From an uncultured Chitinophagaceae bacterium (GTDB taxonomy: Bacteria; Bacteroidota; Bacteroidia; Chitinophagales; Chitinophagaceae): a stretch of DNA of 64,000 bases. The position numbers and the translations under genes were made by a program. Numbering within the stretch: the first letter of the stretch is position 1; each line of letters begins with the position of its first letter. Positions 53,575 to 62,580 of this stretch are shown here, in pieces. The DNA lies in assembly GCA_937958995.1 (NCBI GenBank), contig CALGAP010000011.1:248001-312000 (forward strand), in the 5' to 3' direction. Below the pieces are notes generated by a model. It saw only the letters and a list, made by a program, of their open reading frames with translations, was not told the origin of the DNA and searched no databases.

Positions 53575-54096
53575 ATGGAAAAAAGAACGAAGAAAGCGTC
53601 AGAGTCAGCAGTTACGATGACCGAACTGGTACTTCCCAACGATACTAACACCTTTGGCAACCTGATGGGCGGCCGCCTCATGTACTGGATGGATATTGCT
53701 GCGGCGCTGGCCGCCATGAAGCATTGCGGCGAACCCGTGGTAACCGCCTCTGTTGATAATATTTCTTTCGAAAATCCTATCAAGCTCGGCAACGTGGTGC
53801 ATATTGAAGCACGTGTTTCCCGCGCCTTCAATACTTCCATGGAAGTATATATGAGGGTATGGGGTGAAGATGCGCTGCGTCAAAACAAGTACAAGAGCAA
53901 CGAAGCCTACTACACCTTCGTGGCACTCGACCAGTTTGGCAAGCCGCAGTCGGTACCCGAACTGGTTCCTGAAACCGACGAAGACAAAAAGCTGTTTGAT
54001 GGCGCTTTGCGCAGGAGACAGTTGAGGCTGATACTAGGTGGTAAAATGAAACCCGATGATGCTACTGAGTTAAAGGCCTTGTTCAATAAAGATTAG
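53575..54096 (+). CDS. acyl-CoA thioesterase (YciA-like hotdog)
   Basis: 173 residues with one hotdog domain: TELVLPNDTNTFGNLMGGRL with the catalytic Asn/Asp region, WMDIAAALAAMKHCGEPVVT and VDNISFENPIKLGNVVHIEA. Hydrolyses acyl-CoA to free acid and CoA. The charged C-terminal tail (PETDEDKKLFDGALRRRQ) is usual for the group. Probably co-transcribed with the epimerase gene. Confidence 0.92.
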   Translation: MEKRTKKASESAVTMTELVLPNDTNTFGNLMGGRLMYWMDIAAALAAMKHCGEPVVTASVDNISFENPIKLGNVVHIEARVSRAFNTSMEVYMRVWGEDALRQNKYKSNEAYYTFVALDQFGKPQSVPELVPETDEDKKLFDGALRRRQLRLILGGKMKPDDATELKALFNKD

Positions 54097-54221
54097 CCAT
54101 CATTTTTACAACCAACAGCCTGTTGAAAGAAGATGGACGGATGGGAGCGCCCATTATATCATTCGGAAAAATGCCAGTCCTGGCAAGGCGATTATACCTT
54201 TTCATCTGGCCTACTACCTGC

Positions 54222-54992
54222 CTACACTGATTTGTCTTTTACGCGGTGATGCGCGCCCTTCATCATATACGCTTTGCTTTGCTCAATTGCATCCATCACC
54301 TGGGCAAGAATTTCTTCGGCGGGCGCCTCGTAGTCTATTTTCAGTGGTTCTTTAAATGTAACTGACAGCAGCGTTCCTTTTTTCTTAAACTTCAAACCTT
54401 TTTTATTAAATGCGCGCCAGAAACCATTGATCACCACGGGCACCACTATCGGGCGTGTAAGTTTGATTATGTATGCCGTGCCTTTTCTGCCGGGAGCAAA
54501 TGGCTTAGTAGTGCCTTGCGGAAAAGTGATCACCCAATTATGTTCGAGCGTACGCATAATTTTTCGGGTGTCGGAAGGATCGAGGCCCTTGCGCACTTCT
54601 TTGCCGTCATTGCGCCAGGTTCTTTTTACGGTAAGCGCGCCGGCGAGTGTGAAGAGGCGGCTGATCCAGCTGGCACGCATGGTTTCTTCGGCAGCTACAT
54701 AATACACCCGGGTGAAGGGATTCAACAAATAATACGGGAGACCAAGACGGTTTTGCTTTCCCCATTTCACCGCGCAGAAAATGTGCAGAAAGGTGATAAC
54801 GTCTGCGAAGTAAGTCTGGTGATTGCTGACAAAGAGCACGTTGCTCTTCGGCAAATTCTTAATATGCTCCGTACCCCTGATCTTTAATTTGTTTACAATA
54901 ACAAGACCCGGATAGGTTATAATACCAACGATGGCGTACACCAGTTTCCTGACGAGACTGAAATGTTTTATCCTCTCCGTAAACCTGCTCAT
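54222..54992 (-). CDS. 1-acyl-glycerol-3-phosphate acyltransferase family protein
   Basis: 256 residues, PlsC-like, membrane-associated. N-terminal hydrophobic stretch (LVYAIVGIITYPGLVIV), the catalytic NHxxxxD as NHQTYFAD, a GALTVKRTWRNDG region and TFPQGTTKPF as the FPEGTRS-type motif. Adds an acyl chain in phospholipid or aminolipid synthesis; acceptor not certain. Divergent from the HxpB gene. Confidence 0.9.
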   Translation of the reverse strand: MSRFTERIKHFSLVRKLVYAIVGIITYPGLVIVNKLKIRGTEHIKNLPKSNVLFVSNHQTYFADVITFLHIFCAVKWGKQNRLGLPYYLLNPFTRVYYVAAEETMRASWISRLFTLAGALTVKRTWRNDGKEVRKGLDPSDTRKIMRTLEHNWVITFPQGTTKPFAPGRKGTAYIIKLTRPIVVPVVINGFWRAFNKKGLKFKKKGTLLSVTFKEPLKIDYEAPAEEILAQVMDAIEQSKAYMMKGAHHRVKDKSV

Positions 54993-55065
54993 GCTATTGT
55001 TTCTTAAGAAGCATTGAAATTAATGAATTGCCAATAAACGTAAAGCTTGTGGAGGTAAGCCGCAG

Positions 55066-55073
55066 TATATTTG
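55066..55073 (+). promoter_or_regulatory. -7 promoter box next to the HxpB-like start
   Basis: TATATTTG, full consensus, ends 4 bases before the ATG at 55078. Confidence 0.6.
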
Positions 55074-55077
55074 CGCC

Positions 55078-55734
55078 ATGAATTATTCTACAGTAATCTT
55101 TGACATGGACGGTTTACTGATCGATTCCGAACCCTTATGGCAGGAAGCGGGCGCGCTGCTGTTGCAACAATACGGCATCACGCTCACCGAATCACAATAC
55201 CACAGCACCACCGGCCTGCGCACACCCGAATGGATCGATTACTGGTTCACTCATTTTAAGATTGATAAGCAACACCACGCGTCGGCAAGCGCATTCATCG
55301 AAAAGACTGCGTTGGAACTTATTGAAGCGAAGGGTCAACCCATGCCGGGCGTTAACTATATCATGGAATTTTTCAGGAAAAATAATTTCCGGATCGGTCT
55401 TGCGTCCTCCTCTCCTATGAAGCTGATACAAATGGTAATTAAAAAACTGGAAATCGGCGAGTTCCTGGCTGCAGTAACCTCCGCAGAAAAACTGCCTTTT
55501 GGAAAACCACATCCGCAGGTCTTTCTCGATTGCGCCACCCTGCTGAATGTAAGTCCCCCGAACTGCATCGTATTTGAAGATTCATTCAATGGTCTCATCG
55601 CCGCCAAAGCCGCCCGCATGAAATGCGTCATTGTGCCCGCCCCCCAACTCCACCACGAAACCCGATGGGATGCCGCTGACCTCAAACTGCAATCCCTCGA
55701 ACAATTCAACCTTCAACATCTTTTATCTCTCTGA
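55078..55734 (+). CDS. HxpB-like HAD sugar-phosphate phosphatase
   Basis: 218-residue HAD-IA phosphatase. Motif I FDMDGLLIDSEPLW, motif II GLASSSPMKLI, Lys in AEKLPFGKPHPQVF, motif IV FEDSFNGLIAAKAARM. Closest in style to HxpB (YniC), active on hexitol phosphates and 2-deoxyglucose-6-phosphate. Its promoter box implies a nearly leaderless message. Confidence 0.92.
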   Translation: MNYSTVIFDMDGLLIDSEPLWQEAGALLLQQYGITLTESQYHSTTGLRTPEWIDYWFTHFKIDKQHHASASAFIEKTALELIEAKGQPMPGVNYIMEFFRKNNFRIGLASSSPMKLIQMVIKKLEIGEFLAAVTSAEKLPFGKPHPQVFLDCATLLNVSPPNCIVFEDSFNGLIAAKAARMKCVIVPAPQLHHETRWDAADLKLQSLEQFNLQHLLSL

Positions 55735-55797
55735 CTCCAAAATCCGCCATTCACATCCCCATTCAACTTCAAATTCCTTCATGCTATTTATTCTAAT

Positions 55798-55824
55798 AAA
55801 AAAAGCCGCTACTTTCAAGCGGCT
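55798..55824 (-). terminator. orphan intrinsic terminator on the minus strand
   Basis: Stem AGCCGCT (55804-55810) / AGCGGCT (55818-55824), 7-base loop, followed on the minus strand by a run of seven T. No minus-strand protein gene ends here: the nearest, at 56243, has its own terminator at 56161-56188. It therefore marks the end of a separate, apparently non-coding transcript. Confidence 0.75.
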
Positions 55825-56110
55825 ATTGGACTTTGGCATCCAGGATAAGGATGATGATAGCGACGGGGTCTTTCCAAGGATAAAGAATCGAAAAAGATCA
55901 AGGTTTTGGGCCAGGATAAGATTCCAGATAAGGTTCGTATCGTAGGTTCATCAGGTCCAATTTTAAACCATTTAAGCAATTAAAAGACCAGAACACATTT
56001 ATTCGCTTCAGTTAAACGCCAACTCCCAATGCCGGGCAGCTCATCCCGGTTTGGGCAAATGGCGTGGATAAGGTCCATCAGCGAAGTCCTAAGAGTTTAG
56101 CCTTAAAATT
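55825..56110 (-). ncRNA. candidate structured non-coding RNA
   Basis: In the 508-bp gap between hxpB and the T9SS gene, the minus strand folds by eye into one long irregular rod between about 56092 and 55990. The closing helix is AGGAC/GTTCT plus TTCGCT/AGCGAA, followed by an internal loop of about 15 and 8 bases. The apical arm is CGCCA/TGGCG, CCCAA/TTGGG and CCGGG/CCCGG around loop ATGAGCTG. The design recalls 6S RNA. The downstream part to the terminator contains several CTTATCCTGG-like words and no convincing ORF. No clear promoter was found. Identity is unproven. Confidence 0.4.
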
Positions 56111-56160
56111 TCTTAAGCATTTACCTAACGGATGATCACATCGAAAAAGTGTATCGCAAT

Positions 56161-56188
56161 AAAAAAAGCGCCCGGTTTGGGGCGCTTT
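56161..56188 (-). terminator. intrinsic terminator after the T9SS-exported protein gene
   Basis: Perfect 9-bp stem AAAGCGCCC (56165-56173) / GGGCGCTTT (56180-56188), 6-base loop, with a T-run on the minus strand, 55 bases after the stop. Confidence 0.82.
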
Positions 56189-56242
56189 GAAATCACATTT
56201 TGACAATTGTCATTTATCGTGTAGCCATTGGGTTCATTCTCC

Positions 56243-58162
56243 TTATTTTACCAGTTGTACCTGGCGTACAATGGAGCCTGCACCTGTCTGCACCCGCAGC
56301 AGGTACATTCCCGCAGGCTGGGTATTAAGGTTTCCCATATTCACGACTGAACTTCCTTTTCCGGCCATCCATTTTTTACTGATAATAATTCTGCCATTCA
56401 TATCCATCACCACCGCCGATACCTGTTCGGCTACAGGCGAGCGATATTCAAAAGCCACGGTCCCGCGGACTGGATTCCCTAAAACTGTCAGCTGCGCTCC
56501 GCCATTTCCACCCACAGAAACCTTTACAGTGTTGGAATACGAAATTTTCTTCGCCCTGTTTACAATTTTCAACCTGTATTTTATGCTGCCTGTTGGTGAC
56601 TGCTCGTCGGCATAGTTATAAACCACGCTGCCGCTCTTTTCCTGGGTTATAACAATCGCTAGCGTTTTGAACGCATTATTATTATCGGCGCGTTGCACTT
56701 CATAATAGCTCACCGACTCATTGTTTTTCTCAGTCCACTTCAACTGCACCTGCCCATTCTGATAATTGCCCTGCAATTGAGTAGAGCCGGGAAGTACACC
56801 GCTTACAAATGTGCCGCTGCTCGAAAACACGTCGCGGCCGCAGCCGTCGGTGATGGTCACCGTTACTATGATGGCGCCCAGGCTGGAAGGTGCCGTAAAC
56901 TGGATCGATGCTTTATCTCCCGTTGATGTAAAGGTGCCGCCACCTGAAGATGACCAGGTAATGGTGTAATAATTCAGGTCGATACCGGCGGGTACATCGA
57001 AGTTCAGGTTATAAGTTTCATTGCCGACGATGATCTCGGGCAAATTCTTGACAGAAGTTTCAAAAGCAGCGTAGCGGTCTACTGCCACATAGAATGAATA
57101 ATTGAAGAATGCTCGTTGCGCAGCCACCTGTTCAGCCTCGCTGCCTTCGCTGCAATGATCGTGGCCGGCCTGGTACATTACATATCCTCTTTCTTCATCG
57201 CCAAATGCGCGGCCATAGGCTACCACTGCTGCGGGACCGCCGGAGAGTGCGGGCACGGAGGTAGGGGTAGGATCGTACACGCTTACTGTTGTGGTCGGTC
57301 TCCAGGTGCTGCCGGGCTTTGGCAGGTAAAGCCTTTCTGAACCGTTATTAGCAGCATTGTCCATTGTGCCTACGAACTGCATAATGGGATTGCCATGGTC
57401 GCTGTAAGTATAAGGTGGTGTAGCATCTTTTTTGTGCAGAGACCAGTCCACGAGTCCATCAGTGCTGAGAAAATTCAGTTGCACGCCGGTCACGGGGTCT
57501 TTTATGCTTTCGAGTTCACTCACTGCATGACAAGCCACCCACAGGTTTCCCTTAAAGTTCTGATTCCAGTAAAGCAGATTCTTATGATTTTCCCAGGTGG
57601 GATCGGCATGAGGCAACACGAATATATCATCGCAGGCACCGAGCTCGCTGGGATTTTTCCAGTTGCTGCTATCACCGCCGTAAGCTGTCATAGGCATACC
57701 AGCATTTTCAAAATACTTTGCTACGATCATGCCGTTCTGCTTATCCATGGTCCAGTTAGGCGCGTAGTAAATGGTTTTGGTCACATCCAGTATTAATGTG
57801 CTCACCGATGTGTTCCCCACTACGCCTGAATCCTGCCATGCGCTGATTTCTTCATTCACTGCAGCAGTTCTGTATTCGAATGGAATGATAAAAGTGCCGC
57901 CCCGGTACTGAACACCATTGTGCACGAAATCAATGCCGTCTTTCGATTTGGAAGGATTCACCACCCATTTCACGGGCACCCGGTGTTCTTTCACCAGTTT
58001 GTACACTAGTCCGTATGGCTTCAGGCCGTTGCCGATGGTTTGGGGCACCACGCCCATGTTGATGATAAATGCGCCGGGAGCTAAAGTGTCGATAGTTGCT
58101 TTTGCGGGAGTGTTTGCTGCAATACAAAATGCAAGCAATAGAATTGCGTTAAATTGTTTCAT
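56243..58162 (-). CDS. T9SS-exported protein of unknown function
   Basis: 639 residues. Signal peptide (cleavage about PAKA). Residues about 27-375 form one large domain I cannot name: it starts AFIINMGVVPQTIGNGLKPY and contains GGTFIIPFEYRT, DDIFVLPHADPTWENHKNLL, WVACHAVSELESIKD and GYVMYQAGHDHCSEGSEAEQ, with conserved-looking His, Asp and Cys residues. A PKD/Ig-like domain (about 385-465) and a fibronectin-like domain (about 468-550) follow. The last 75 residues are a type A T9SS sorting tail (LGNPVRGTVAFEY, MDMNGRII, PAGMYLLRV). Confidence 0.85.
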   Translation of the reverse strand: MKQFNAILLLAFCIAANTPAKATIDTLAPGAFIINMGVVPQTIGNGLKPYGLVYKLVKEHRVPVKWVVNPSKSKDGIDFVHNGVQYRGGTFIIPFEYRTAAVNEEISAWQDSGVVGNTSVSTLILDVTKTIYYAPNWTMDKQNGMIVAKYFENAGMPMTAYGGDSSNWKNPSELGACDDIFVLPHADPTWENHKNLLYWNQNFKGNLWVACHAVSELESIKDPVTGVQLNFLSTDGLVDWSLHKKDATPPYTYSDHGNPIMQFVGTMDNAANNGSERLYLPKPGSTWRPTTTVSVYDPTPTSVPALSGGPAAVVAYGRAFGDEERGYVMYQAGHDHCSEGSEAEQVAAQRAFFNYSFYVAVDRYAAFETSVKNLPEIIVGNETYNLNFDVPAGIDLNYYTITWSSSGGGTFTSTGDKASIQFTAPSSLGAIIVTVTITDGCGRDVFSSSGTFVSGVLPGSTQLQGNYQNGQVQLKWTEKNNESVSYYEVQRADNNNAFKTLAIVITQEKSGSVVYNYADEQSPTGSIKYRLKIVNRAKKISYSNTVKVSVGGNGGAQLTVLGNPVRGTVAFEYRSPVAEQVSAVVMDMNGRIIISKKWMAGKGSSVVNMGNLNTQPAGMYLLRVQTGAGSIVRQVQLVK

Positions 58163-58402
58163 CAGAGTACGACTTAAATGTTCTTAAATCGGCTCTTCAA
58201 GTCGGATTTTGGAAAAAGGGTTTTGTGGGGAGACTGGATTCAGAAATCGATGGTTTCTGGAAGATTGGATGGGAAGGATAATGTTTAAATATGGGGCAAA
58301 TGTATATCCAGGTTTTTGGGCTTGCAAGAGGCCTAAAATGTAGTTGACCAATATCAATTTTACATCAAAAAGTAAGAAAATCAACGGCTTATTTCATATC
58401 AC

Positions 58403-58434
58403 AAAAAAAGCGGCCTGTTGTTACAGACCGCTTT
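58403..58434 (-). terminator. intrinsic terminator after rpsA
   Basis: Stem AAAGCGG-CTGT / ACAG-CCGCTTT (58407-58434) with one C-A mismatch and loop TGTT; seven T follow on the minus strand. It lies 21 bases after the rpsA stop. The remaining 58163-58402 spacer shows nothing else. Confidence 0.8.
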
Positions 58435-58455
58435 CTTGTATCGACTATAACGCTC

Positions 58456-60387
58456 TTATTGTTCTTTTGATTCCTGAGCTTCGCCGCCGCCTTCGCCTTT
58501 TTCTTCTTTCTTCAGCTTTTCTTTGATTTCGGCTAAAGCACCCAGGTCGCCCAAAGTTGCTTTTTCCACTTTGCCCTGGATATTCTTAACGGCTTTCTTG
58601 GTTTTTTCCGCTTCGGCGCGCGCTTCTTTCTTCGCAGCTTCTTTTTCTTCCAGTTTCACCTGTTCCCAGGTACGGGTATGAGAAACCACGATGCGCTTTT
58701 CGTTGCGGTCAAACTCGATCACCATGAACTGCGCGGTTTCGTCGGCGCCGATCGACTTTCCGTCTTCTCTCTGGAGGTGACGGTTGGGAGCGAAGCCTTC
58801 GAGACCATAAGGCAACTGAACGATACCGCCCTTGTCGTCGCGGCGGATAACGGTGCCTTCATGCACGGTGCCAACAGCGAAAGTGCCCTGCAATGCATTC
58901 CAGGGATCCTCTTCCAGTTGTTTGTGACCCAGTTGCAGTTTGCGGTTATCCTTATCGATGCCGAGGATGATCACGTCGATGTTTTCACCCACCTTCGTGT
59001 ATTCATTGGGGTGATTGAAGCGTTTCAGCCAGCTGAGGTCGCTGATATGGATCATACCACCAATGCCGGGGGCCAGTTCCACGAATACGCCATAAGGAGT
59101 GATGTTTTTCACCAAACCAGTATGACGGCTTCCTTCGGGGAATTTGGTTTCGATAGAGCTCCAGGGATCTTCGCTCATTTGCTTGATCGACAAGCTCATT
59201 TTGCGATTTTCTTTATCGAGTGTTACGATCTTGGCTTCGTATTCATCACCCAGTTTAAAGAATTCCTTCGCGTTAATCGGTGTGTTAGCCCAGGTAATTT
59301 CACTTACGTGAACCAGGCCTTCAACGCCGGGCATGATTTCAAGGAATGCACCGTAGTCTTCGATATTCACCACTTTGCCTTTCACTACTGCACCTTCGTG
59401 GATGGTATCGGGCAGGATATCCCAGGGATGCGGAGTAAGTTGTTTCAGGCCAAGGCTGATACGTTTTTTCTCGTCGTCGAAGTCGAGCACCACCACTTTC
59501 AGCTTTTGATCCAGCTTCAGCACCTCGCTCGGGTGACTGATGCGGCCCCAGCTGATATCGGTGATGTAGAGCAGGCCGTCGAGACCACCGAGGTCCATGA
59601 ACGCACCAAAATCGGTGATGTTCTTGATAGTACCCTCGAGTACCTGGCCTCTTTCGAGTTTGCTCATGATCTCGGCGCGTTGCGCTTCGATATCGCTTTC
59701 GATAAGCGCTTTATGCGATACAACGGCATTCTTGATTGCTTCGTTGATCTTTACCACCTTAAACTCCATGGTCTTGCCAACAAACTGATCGTAGTCAGTC
59801 ACGGGCTTCACGTCGATCTGTGAACCGGGCAGGAAGGTTTCCATGCCAAACACGTCAACGATCAGACCACCTTTGGTTTTGGAGGTAATAGTACCCGTGA
59901 TCACTTCGCCGGTCTTGTGCACTTCCACAATTCTTTCCCATGCGCGGGTAATGCGGGCTTGTTTGCGGCTGAGGTTGAGATGACCTTCGCGGTCTTCTTT
60001 TTCCACCACCATCACTTCCACTTCATCGCCCACTTTCAGGTTGGGCATGTCGCGGAATTCGTTCAGCGATACAAGGCCATCGCTTTTGAAACCGATGTTG
60101 ATGACTACATCAGTCTTGGTAAGTGCCACTACCAGACCTTTTACCAGTTCCCCGTCGGAAACTGCCTTAAAGGTGCTTTCGTACACTTTGTCGTACTTTT
60201 CTTTTTCCTCTTTGCTGTAGGTAGCGACATTGCGTTTGTCGATACTCCAGTCAAAATCATCATGAGCGGTCTCCTGTTCGGGAGCCTGTTCAGGTGCTTT
60301 TGTTGTCGCTGTAGCTTCTTCGGTTGAAGCCGGAGAAGACTCCTGAGCATCAGCGTTTAATTGTTTAAGAAATAACTGTTGAAACAT
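58456..60387 (-). CDS. rpsA: 30S ribosomal protein S1
   Basis: 643 residues with six S1 RNA-binding repeats between about 80 and 590, for example GLVVALTKTDVVINIGFKSD, GTIKNITDFGAFMDLGG, GKVVNIEDYGAFLEIMPG and GLVKNITPYGVFVELAPG. An acidic Glu/Ala/Thr-rich N-terminal extension of about 50 residues and a charged Lys/Glu C-terminal tail flank them, as is usual in Bacteroidota. Brings mRNA to the ribosome. The ATG at 60387 is chosen because the promoter box lies 31 bases upstream. Confidence 0.95.
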   Translation of the reverse strand: MFQQLFLKQLNADAQESSPASTEEATATTKAPEQAPEQETAHDDFDWSIDKRNVATYSKEEKEKYDKVYESTFKAVSDGELVKGLVVALTKTDVVINIGFKSDGLVSLNEFRDMPNLKVGDEVEVMVVEKEDREGHLNLSRKQARITRAWERIVEVHKTGEVITGTITSKTKGGLIVDVFGMETFLPGSQIDVKPVTDYDQFVGKTMEFKVVKINEAIKNAVVSHKALIESDIEAQRAEIMSKLERGQVLEGTIKNITDFGAFMDLGGLDGLLYITDISWGRISHPSEVLKLDQKLKVVVLDFDDEKKRISLGLKQLTPHPWDILPDTIHEGAVVKGKVVNIEDYGAFLEIMPGVEGLVHVSEITWANTPINAKEFFKLGDEYEAKIVTLDKENRKMSLSIKQMSEDPWSSIETKFPEGSRHTGLVKNITPYGVFVELAPGIGGMIHISDLSWLKRFNHPNEYTKVGENIDVIILGIDKDNRKLQLGHKQLEEDPWNALQGTFAVGTVHEGTVIRRDDKGGIVQLPYGLEGFAPNRHLQREDGKSIGADETAQFMVIEFDRNEKRIVVSHTRTWEQVKLEEKEAAKKEARAEAEKTKKAVKNIQGKVEKATLGDLGALAEIKEKLKKEEKGEGGGEAQESKEQ

Positions 60388-60418
60388 GATATAACCCGAC
60401 GGTTTTAAATCGGGGCAG

Positions 60419-60426
60419 CAAAGATA
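60419..60426 (-). promoter_or_regulatory. -7 promoter box for rpsA
   Basis: TATCTTTG on the minus strand, full consensus, with a TTGG word about 20 bases further upstream as a possible -33 element. Confidence 0.62.
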
Positions 60427-60590
60427 GACTAAAAAGCTGAGACCCAACGCTTTTGATTAAGACTTTTTTCAAACTTAACCTACTGACAATCAACAGCAAT
60501 TTCAAGATTTTTGGGATTGCCTTTCCCGGTAGAAAGTTTTCTCCCTACATTTATCGAAAACTTTATTTACCGCAAATTTTTCGCGTTTCT

Positions 60591-61055
60591 ATGATTACAC
60601 CAGTACTCATTCGGCTTTTCGAACAGGACCTGGACAGACTTGCAGACGAAATCAGGCAATACCCCGACGACGCCAGTCTCTGGGTAGTCAAGGATGGCAT
60701 CAAGAACAGTGGTGGTAATCTTTGTCTCCATCTCGCCGGCAACCTGCAACATTTCATCGGTGCCGTGTTAGGCAACAGCGGCTATATCCGCAACCGCGAG
60801 GCCGAATTCTCACTGAAGAATATCGCCAAACACAAACTCATCAACGAAGTTGAAAACACCAAGCTCGCCGTCCGCGACACGCTCGAGCAGGTCAGCAAAC
60901 GCGAGCTCGAAAAGGAATATCCCATCCGCGTTTTCGACGAGCCCGTAACTACCGAGCATTTCCTGCTTTACCTGCTGGCGCATTTGAGCTATCATACCGG
61001 GCAGATCAACTACCACCGGAGGTTGCTCGCCACGTCTGCGGCGCCTGCGGAATAA
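60591..61055 (+). CDS. DinB-like (DUF1572) protein
   Basis: 154 residues, four-helix DinB fold. Metal-binding histidines are expected in NLCLHLAGNLQHFIG and LLAHLSYHTGQINYHRR. DinB proteins include damage-induced proteins and bacillithiol or mycothiol transferases; the DUF1572 group is uncharacterised. The ATG at 60591 starts the first helix (MITPVLIRLFEQDLDRL); the longer frame upstream is AT-rich spacer. Confidence 0.87.
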   Translation: MITPVLIRLFEQDLDRLADEIRQYPDDASLWVVKDGIKNSGGNLCLHLAGNLQHFIGAVLGNSGYIRNREAEFSLKNIAKHKLINEVENTKLAVRDTLEQVSKRELEKEYPIRVFDEPVTTEHFLLYLLAHLSYHTGQINYHRRLLATSAAPAE

Positions 61056-61101
61056 GCAGCATGCCCAGGGGCAAGGGCCGCAATGTCGGGACTGCCGGAT
61101 C

Positions 61102-61121
61102 ATAGGTGGGCCACCTGTCAC
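61102..61121. repeat. second copy of the 20-bp palindromic repeat
   Basis: Identical, in inverse orientation, to 48671-48690. Contains AGGTGG/CCACCT arms around a single G. Like the first copy it lies between two convergent genes (DinB-like and BaiN-like). Confidence 0.7.
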
Positions 61122-61197
61122 CTGGCCTTCCCCCGAAGCCGGATACTGGTATGTGAAGGTCGGATAACCGGGGTGGTGCACGTTGCAACTATTACGC

Positions 61198-62496
61198 CTA
61201 ACCGAAGTTCGCCATTGCTTCCGCAGCAATATACCCGCTTGTCCATGCATGCTGGAAATTAAAACCGCCGGTAATGCCATCCACATCCATTATTTCTCCG
61301 GCGAAAAATAATCCCGGCACTATTTTGCTCTGCATGGTCTGCGGATCAATTTCGGGTAACCTGACCCCACCCGCCGTCACAAATTCTTCTTTGAAAGTGG
61401 TTTTCCCACTCACTGTAAATTCCTGCGCGCAGCAATTTTTTATAAGCCTGTTCTGATCTTTCGATGGCAGATCGGCCCAGCGCAGATCGGGCCTTATGCC
61501 GCTTACTTCCAATAGGAATTGCCAGAGACGCTGTGGTAATCCAAATGGATTGCGGTTGACTATTTTCTGAGGCGCTGATTCATACCTTAAGGATTTGAAT
61601 TGCTCTTGCAACTGCTGTTCTTTAATATCTCCCAACCAGTTCACCAATATGGTGAAATGATAATTGCAAGCCGCAAACTCCCTGGCGCCCCAGGCTGATA
61701 GGCGCAAGATGGCCGGACCGCTCATACCCCAATGCGTGATCAACAGCGGCCCGCGCGAGATCAGTTTACTGCCCGCTACTCTTACCTGGGCGTCGGGGAC
61801 TGAAACACCCGGCAGCTCGCGCACCCGGCTGCCAGGCATATTGAAAGTAAACAATGAAGGCACCGGCTCTTCAATGCTGTGTCCAACTTGCCTTAACCAA
61901 TTGAACATCTCTGATTTTGGAAATCCACCTGTTGCGACGCACACAAAATCGGCGTCGATGGTATCCCCGCCTTCCAGTTCCAATATGAATCTTCGTGTAG
62001 GAACCGGGCCCGCCGCCCCGTCCTCGTCTGCCTTCTCATTCTCTCTTCCCTGCTCACTTTTCAATTTTTTCTCTATCCGTTTCACCTCGCTCTTCATTCG
62101 TACCTGCACACCATACTTGTCCGCTTCCCTCATCAAACAATCAATGATTGTTTGCGAAGAATCGGTCACAGGAAACATACGCCCATCGCTTTCGGTCTTC
62201 AGTTTTGCGCCTCTTTCTCCGAACCATTGAATCGTGTCTTTGGTAAAAAAGCGGTGAAATGCTTTTTTTAAAAAGTTCGCGCCACGCGGATAGTTTTTGA
62301 TCATGTCCGCAATCTCAAAGCAGGCATGCGTTACGTTGCACCGTCCGCCACCGGAGACTTTCACCTTGGATAATAATTTGTTCGACTTTTCGAGCACAAT
62401 CACTTCGAGACGCGGGTTCAGGCGCGCTGCGTTCACAGCACAAAAGAATCCTGCGGCGCCGCCGCCAATCACGATCGAGCGATGGGTATTAGGCAT
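61198..62496 (-). CDS. BaiN/HI0933-family flavoprotein
   Basis: 432 residues. FAD-binding motif VIGGGAAGFFCAVNAARLNP at the N-terminus, VKVSGGGRCNVTHACF (family hallmark), VATGGFPKSEMF, GPLLITHWGMSGPAILRLSA and the C-terminal GLFFAGEIMDVDGITGGFNF. Members are annotated as NAD(P)/FAD-dependent oxidoreductases, some reported to act on bile acids, but most are of unknown substrate. A Glu/Lys-rich insert (about 148-165) is specific to this protein. Confidence 0.92.
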   Translation of the reverse strand: MPNTHRSIVIGGGAAGFFCAVNAARLNPRLEVIVLEKSNKLLSKVKVSGGGRCNVTHACFEIADMIKNYPRGANFLKKAFHRFFTKDTIQWFGERGAKLKTESDGRMFPVTDSSQTIIDCLMREADKYGVQVRMKSEVKRIEKKLKSEQGRENEKADEDGAAGPVPTRRFILELEGGDTIDADFVCVATGGFPKSEMFNWLRQVGHSIEEPVPSLFTFNMPGSRVRELPGVSVPDAQVRVAGSKLISRGPLLITHWGMSGPAILRLSAWGAREFAACNYHFTILVNWLGDIKEQQLQEQFKSLRYESAPQKIVNRNPFGLPQRLWQFLLEVSGIRPDLRWADLPSKDQNRLIKNCCAQEFTVSGKTTFKEEFVTAGGVRLPEIDPQTMQSKIVPGLFFAGEIMDVDGITGGFNFQHAWTSGYIAAEAMANFG

Positions 62497-62580
62497 GGGC
62501 GCAAAGATCGCCGAAAATTAATCACGCATTTACGTAATCAATAAAATCACAAATGGGTAGGATTTTTCCGAAATCACCCC

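Noticed and set aside
54168..54183. TGCCAG/CTGGCA dyad between the thioesterase and acyltransferase genes
   Set aside because: Only 6 bp with a 2-base loop and no T-run, too little to call a terminator.
58678..59823. 381-codon plus-strand frame
   Set aside because: Antisense to rpsA; long because of the codon bias of a highly expressed gene.
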